From contig JAUZQS010000189.1 of assembly GCA_030950875.1 (NCBI GenBank), positions 1 to 17,007 on the forward strand: a stretch of DNA of 17,007 nt, read 5' to 3'. Positions 15,557-17,007 of this stretch are shown here, one piece after another. The number at the start of each line of letters is the position of its first letter. Positions within the stretch are counted from its first letter, which is position 1. A program made the position numbers and the translations under genes. Source of the stretch: Mariprofundaceae bacterium (GTDB taxonomy: Bacteria > Pseudomonadota > Zetaproteobacteria > Mariprofundales > Mariprofundaceae). The notes beneath the pieces are model-generated. The model was not told the DNA's origin. It was given only the letters and a program-made list of their open reading frames with translations, and ran no database searches.

Positions 15557-15644
15557 GTAACTATTCAGCTTACCCCTCATTTCCCCGATAGCGGCGTTGA
15601 AAAGTGCTCATTTACAGTAGTAAACTCCGCTTTTTCGCCAGTAT
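15557..15644 (-). repeat. Palindromic intergenic element, copy F (interrupted by an insertion sequence)
   Basis: It starts 7 bp after the arsM stop with GTAACTATTCAGCTTACCCC, the right-type end, so orientation is reverse. The central hairpin is TTTAC-AGTA-GTAAA (15612-15625), then CTCCGCTTTTTCGCC, as in the reverse complement of copy D. The match stops at 15644, where the insertion sequence begins. From symmetry about the hairpin roughly 36 bp of the second arm are missing and should lie beyond the far end of the insertion sequence. The last window bases, GGCT, agree with the expected continuation GCTATCGGGG. Confidence 0.8.
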
Positions 15645-17003
15645 TTTCCAATACATAAATGCGTCTGAAATGAAGGTGCATGAGTTTCACTTTATGCCGC
15701 CTTGAGATCGTGCTCAAAAATATTATCAAACATTATATTGCGAGCCTTTTGCATTAGCCTCCATGCGTCAAGGTCTGAATGCTCCATAGCGATTGATTTT
15801 AACGTAGCGAAGGTAATTCCTTCTTTAAGACTCAACTGTGCGCTTGGTAGCGATTTCAACTTCTCATAGGGTGTTTTCATATCCTCCTGACGGTAGCTTC
15901 TTTTCTGCTTTCCTTTGTCACTTACTTCGATGGTTGGAAAGTGACAGGGGCGATGGAAATTAAGGCATGGGTTAAGGTGTTCCTGATTGAATATTTCCAT
16001 TAAACCAGCGTGTTTTTGCGGAATATGGATGTAACCAAAAGTCTTCCTAACCACTGAGTTATTTTTACTCTCAGCCAGCGCATTATCATTGGAGTTGCGT
16101 GGGCGCGATTTTGTTAATTTTACCAGATGATCATTGAGAAGGTTTGCAACTTGCCGATTGATGTATTCAGAACCATTGTCTGAATGAAACCCTTTAATAA
16201 CAAAAGGAAATTGTTCAATGATTGACGTAAGTGCTGGAATCATAAACTGGTTGTTGATCCGCTCAACTGTAACGACTACTTCCCACTGCGTTACTTCATC
16301 AACAGCATTGATGTGATACACCCCTTTTTTTCCATCCAAGTCGCCCTGATGTACTGAGTCCACTCGAAGATAGCCAGGGTTGCCGTTGGGCCTTGGTTTG
16401 CAGCGCTCTCCGATGTTTACTTTGACTGGATTTGTCTTGGTAAATATATGCCTGCACCGTTGATAAACCTTACCTTTTCTCAAGTTGTAAAGATGGGATA
16501 CGGAGACTCCCTGAAGGCGTGAGAACTGCTGATCTCCATATACTTCAAACTCGCGTTCGCAAAGGGCTTTAACGGTAGTGCCAGAAACGCCGTCTACGAT
16601 CCGATCCACCTCTGCCAACAGCCGTATGTCCTCACGAGTATACTTGGTTGCAAAACCCTGCTTTATGCGTCGTCGTTGATGACGGATATGACCTGTTTTC
16701 TTATACTGCTTAACCAGCTTTGCAAGGTGTTGGCGAGAGTACCCAGTTAGTCGTTCAACATAACGGAGAACCTGACCTTTTGCCTTCTTTTTTAGCTTTA
16801 GATAACGAAACAAAACTAGGGTACGTTCAATCCAGGCGTAGACCTCTTGTTTGCCCCCTTGAAGGGCAATTGAAGTGTCAGTTACGCCTGTTAAAAACCG
16901 ATCTATATCTTCCAGCGTCTTTATTTGTAATTCATTCATTTGTACCAGCATCTCCATACGCTAGCAGAATCACTTGTTTTCAGACGCATTCTGTATTGGA
17001 AAA
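15645..17003. mobile_element. Complete insertion sequence with ~26-bp terminal inverted repeats
   Basis: The left end at 15645 (TTTTCCAATACA...) and the reverse complement of the right end at 17003 match over about 26 bp with one substitution and one indel; both continue ATGCGTCTGAAA. Total length is about 1359 bp with one transposase gene on the - strand. Only 4 bases lie beyond the right end, so no target duplication can be checked. I cannot assign the IS family by eye. It has landed inside palindromic element F. Confidence 0.85.
15692..16957 (-). CDS. DDE (rve-type integrase core) transposase
   Basis: A 421-aa transposase that appears intact. The N-terminal half is a helix-turn-helix DNA-binding region (around 62-85, GQVLRYVERLTGYSRQHLAKLVKQY) with basic text after it. 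The catalytic core has Asp200 (LRVDSVHQGD), Asp260 (GFHSDNGSEY) and Glu296 (NDNALAESKNNSVVRKTFGY), with 35 residues between the second Asp and the Glu, the classic D(35)E spacing. I kept the ATG at 16957, although the ATG at 16939 is also possible; neither has an ideal ribosome site. The terminal inverted repeats enclose the gene closely, so this is an autonomous element. Confidence 0.9.
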   Translation of the reverse strand: MEMLVQMNELQIKTLEDIDRFLTGVTDTSIALQGGKQEVYAWIERTLVLFRYLKLKKKAKGQVLRYVERLTGYSRQHLAKLVKQYKKTGHIRHQRRRIKQGFATKYTREDIRLLAEVDRIVDGVSGTTVKALCEREFEVYGDQQFSRLQGVSVSHLYNLRKGKVYQRCRHIFTKTNPVKVNIGERCKPRPNGNPGYLRVDSVHQGDLDGKKGVYHINAVDEVTQWEVVVTVERINNQFMIPALTSIIEQFPFVIKGFHSDNGSEYINRQVANLLNDHLVKLTKSRPRNSNDNALAESKNNSVVRKTFGYIHIPQKHAGLMEIFNQEHLNPCLNFHRPCHFPTIEVSDKGKQKRSYRQEDMKTPYEKLKSLPSAQLSLKEGITFATLKSIAMEHSDLDAWRLMQKARNIMFDNIFEHDLKAA

Positions 17004-17007
17004 GGCT

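Noticed and set aside
5253..15644. CRISPR array formed by the repeated GTAAC-type sequences
   Set aside because: The copies are kilobases apart, occur in both orientations and have no regular spacers or cas genes nearby.

Overview
The window looks like chromosomal DNA from a free-living, fairly AT-rich gammaproteobacterium, probably aquatic. The grounds are the gene families and their order: a moxR/DUF58/DUF4381/batA/batB-C/batD operon with BatB and BatC fused, a PhhB of the 'CxPCQGGVP' type, a PhnA/YjdM protein, and an arsS-arsM arsenic methylation/arsenosugar pair. The species cannot be named from sequence reading alone.

Layout. (1) Bases 3-1325, + strand: 3' part of a hybrid histidine kinase (end of a GAF domain, HisKA, HATPase, receiver); its beginning lies before the window. 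(2) 1525-4822, - strand: a tightly packed four-gene operon, in transcription order a quinone-oxidoreductase-like dehydrogenase, two Dpp/Opp-type ABC permeases, and tadA. (3) 4916-5242, +: phhB. (4) 5371-5946, -: phnA/yjdM. (5) 6130-13198, -: six overlapping or abutting genes of a complete Bat (aerotolerance-type) operon, with a candidate promoter at 13234-13261. (6) 13600-15549, +: arsS and arsM, a radical SAM enzyme and an arsenite methyltransferase that could act in sequence to make methylated and then adenosylated arsenicals. (7) 15645-17003: a complete insertion sequence with near-perfect terminal inverted repeats and an intact DDE transposase.

The most notable content is between the genes. 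A family of roughly 120-bp, nearly fully palindromic elements with ends like GTAACTATTCAG / CTGAATAGTTAC occurs five times in about 10 kb: 5253-5371, 5978-6133 (decayed), 13401-13521 (with an extra 32-bp module in front), 14550-14670 (diverged), and 15557-15644 (cut by the insertion sequence). Each of the four recognisable centres is a small hairpin lying at the geometric middle of its element, and its stem bases change in pairs between copies. The two ends of an element can be told apart, so orientation can be assigned. The element ends lie at, or within 10 bp of, the stop codons of five genes (phhB, phnA, batD, arsS, arsM), and in batD and arsS the terminal motif itself forms the stop codon. 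I do not recognise this family as a named repeat. It may be a MITE-like or REP-like element used as a 3' end or terminator structure.
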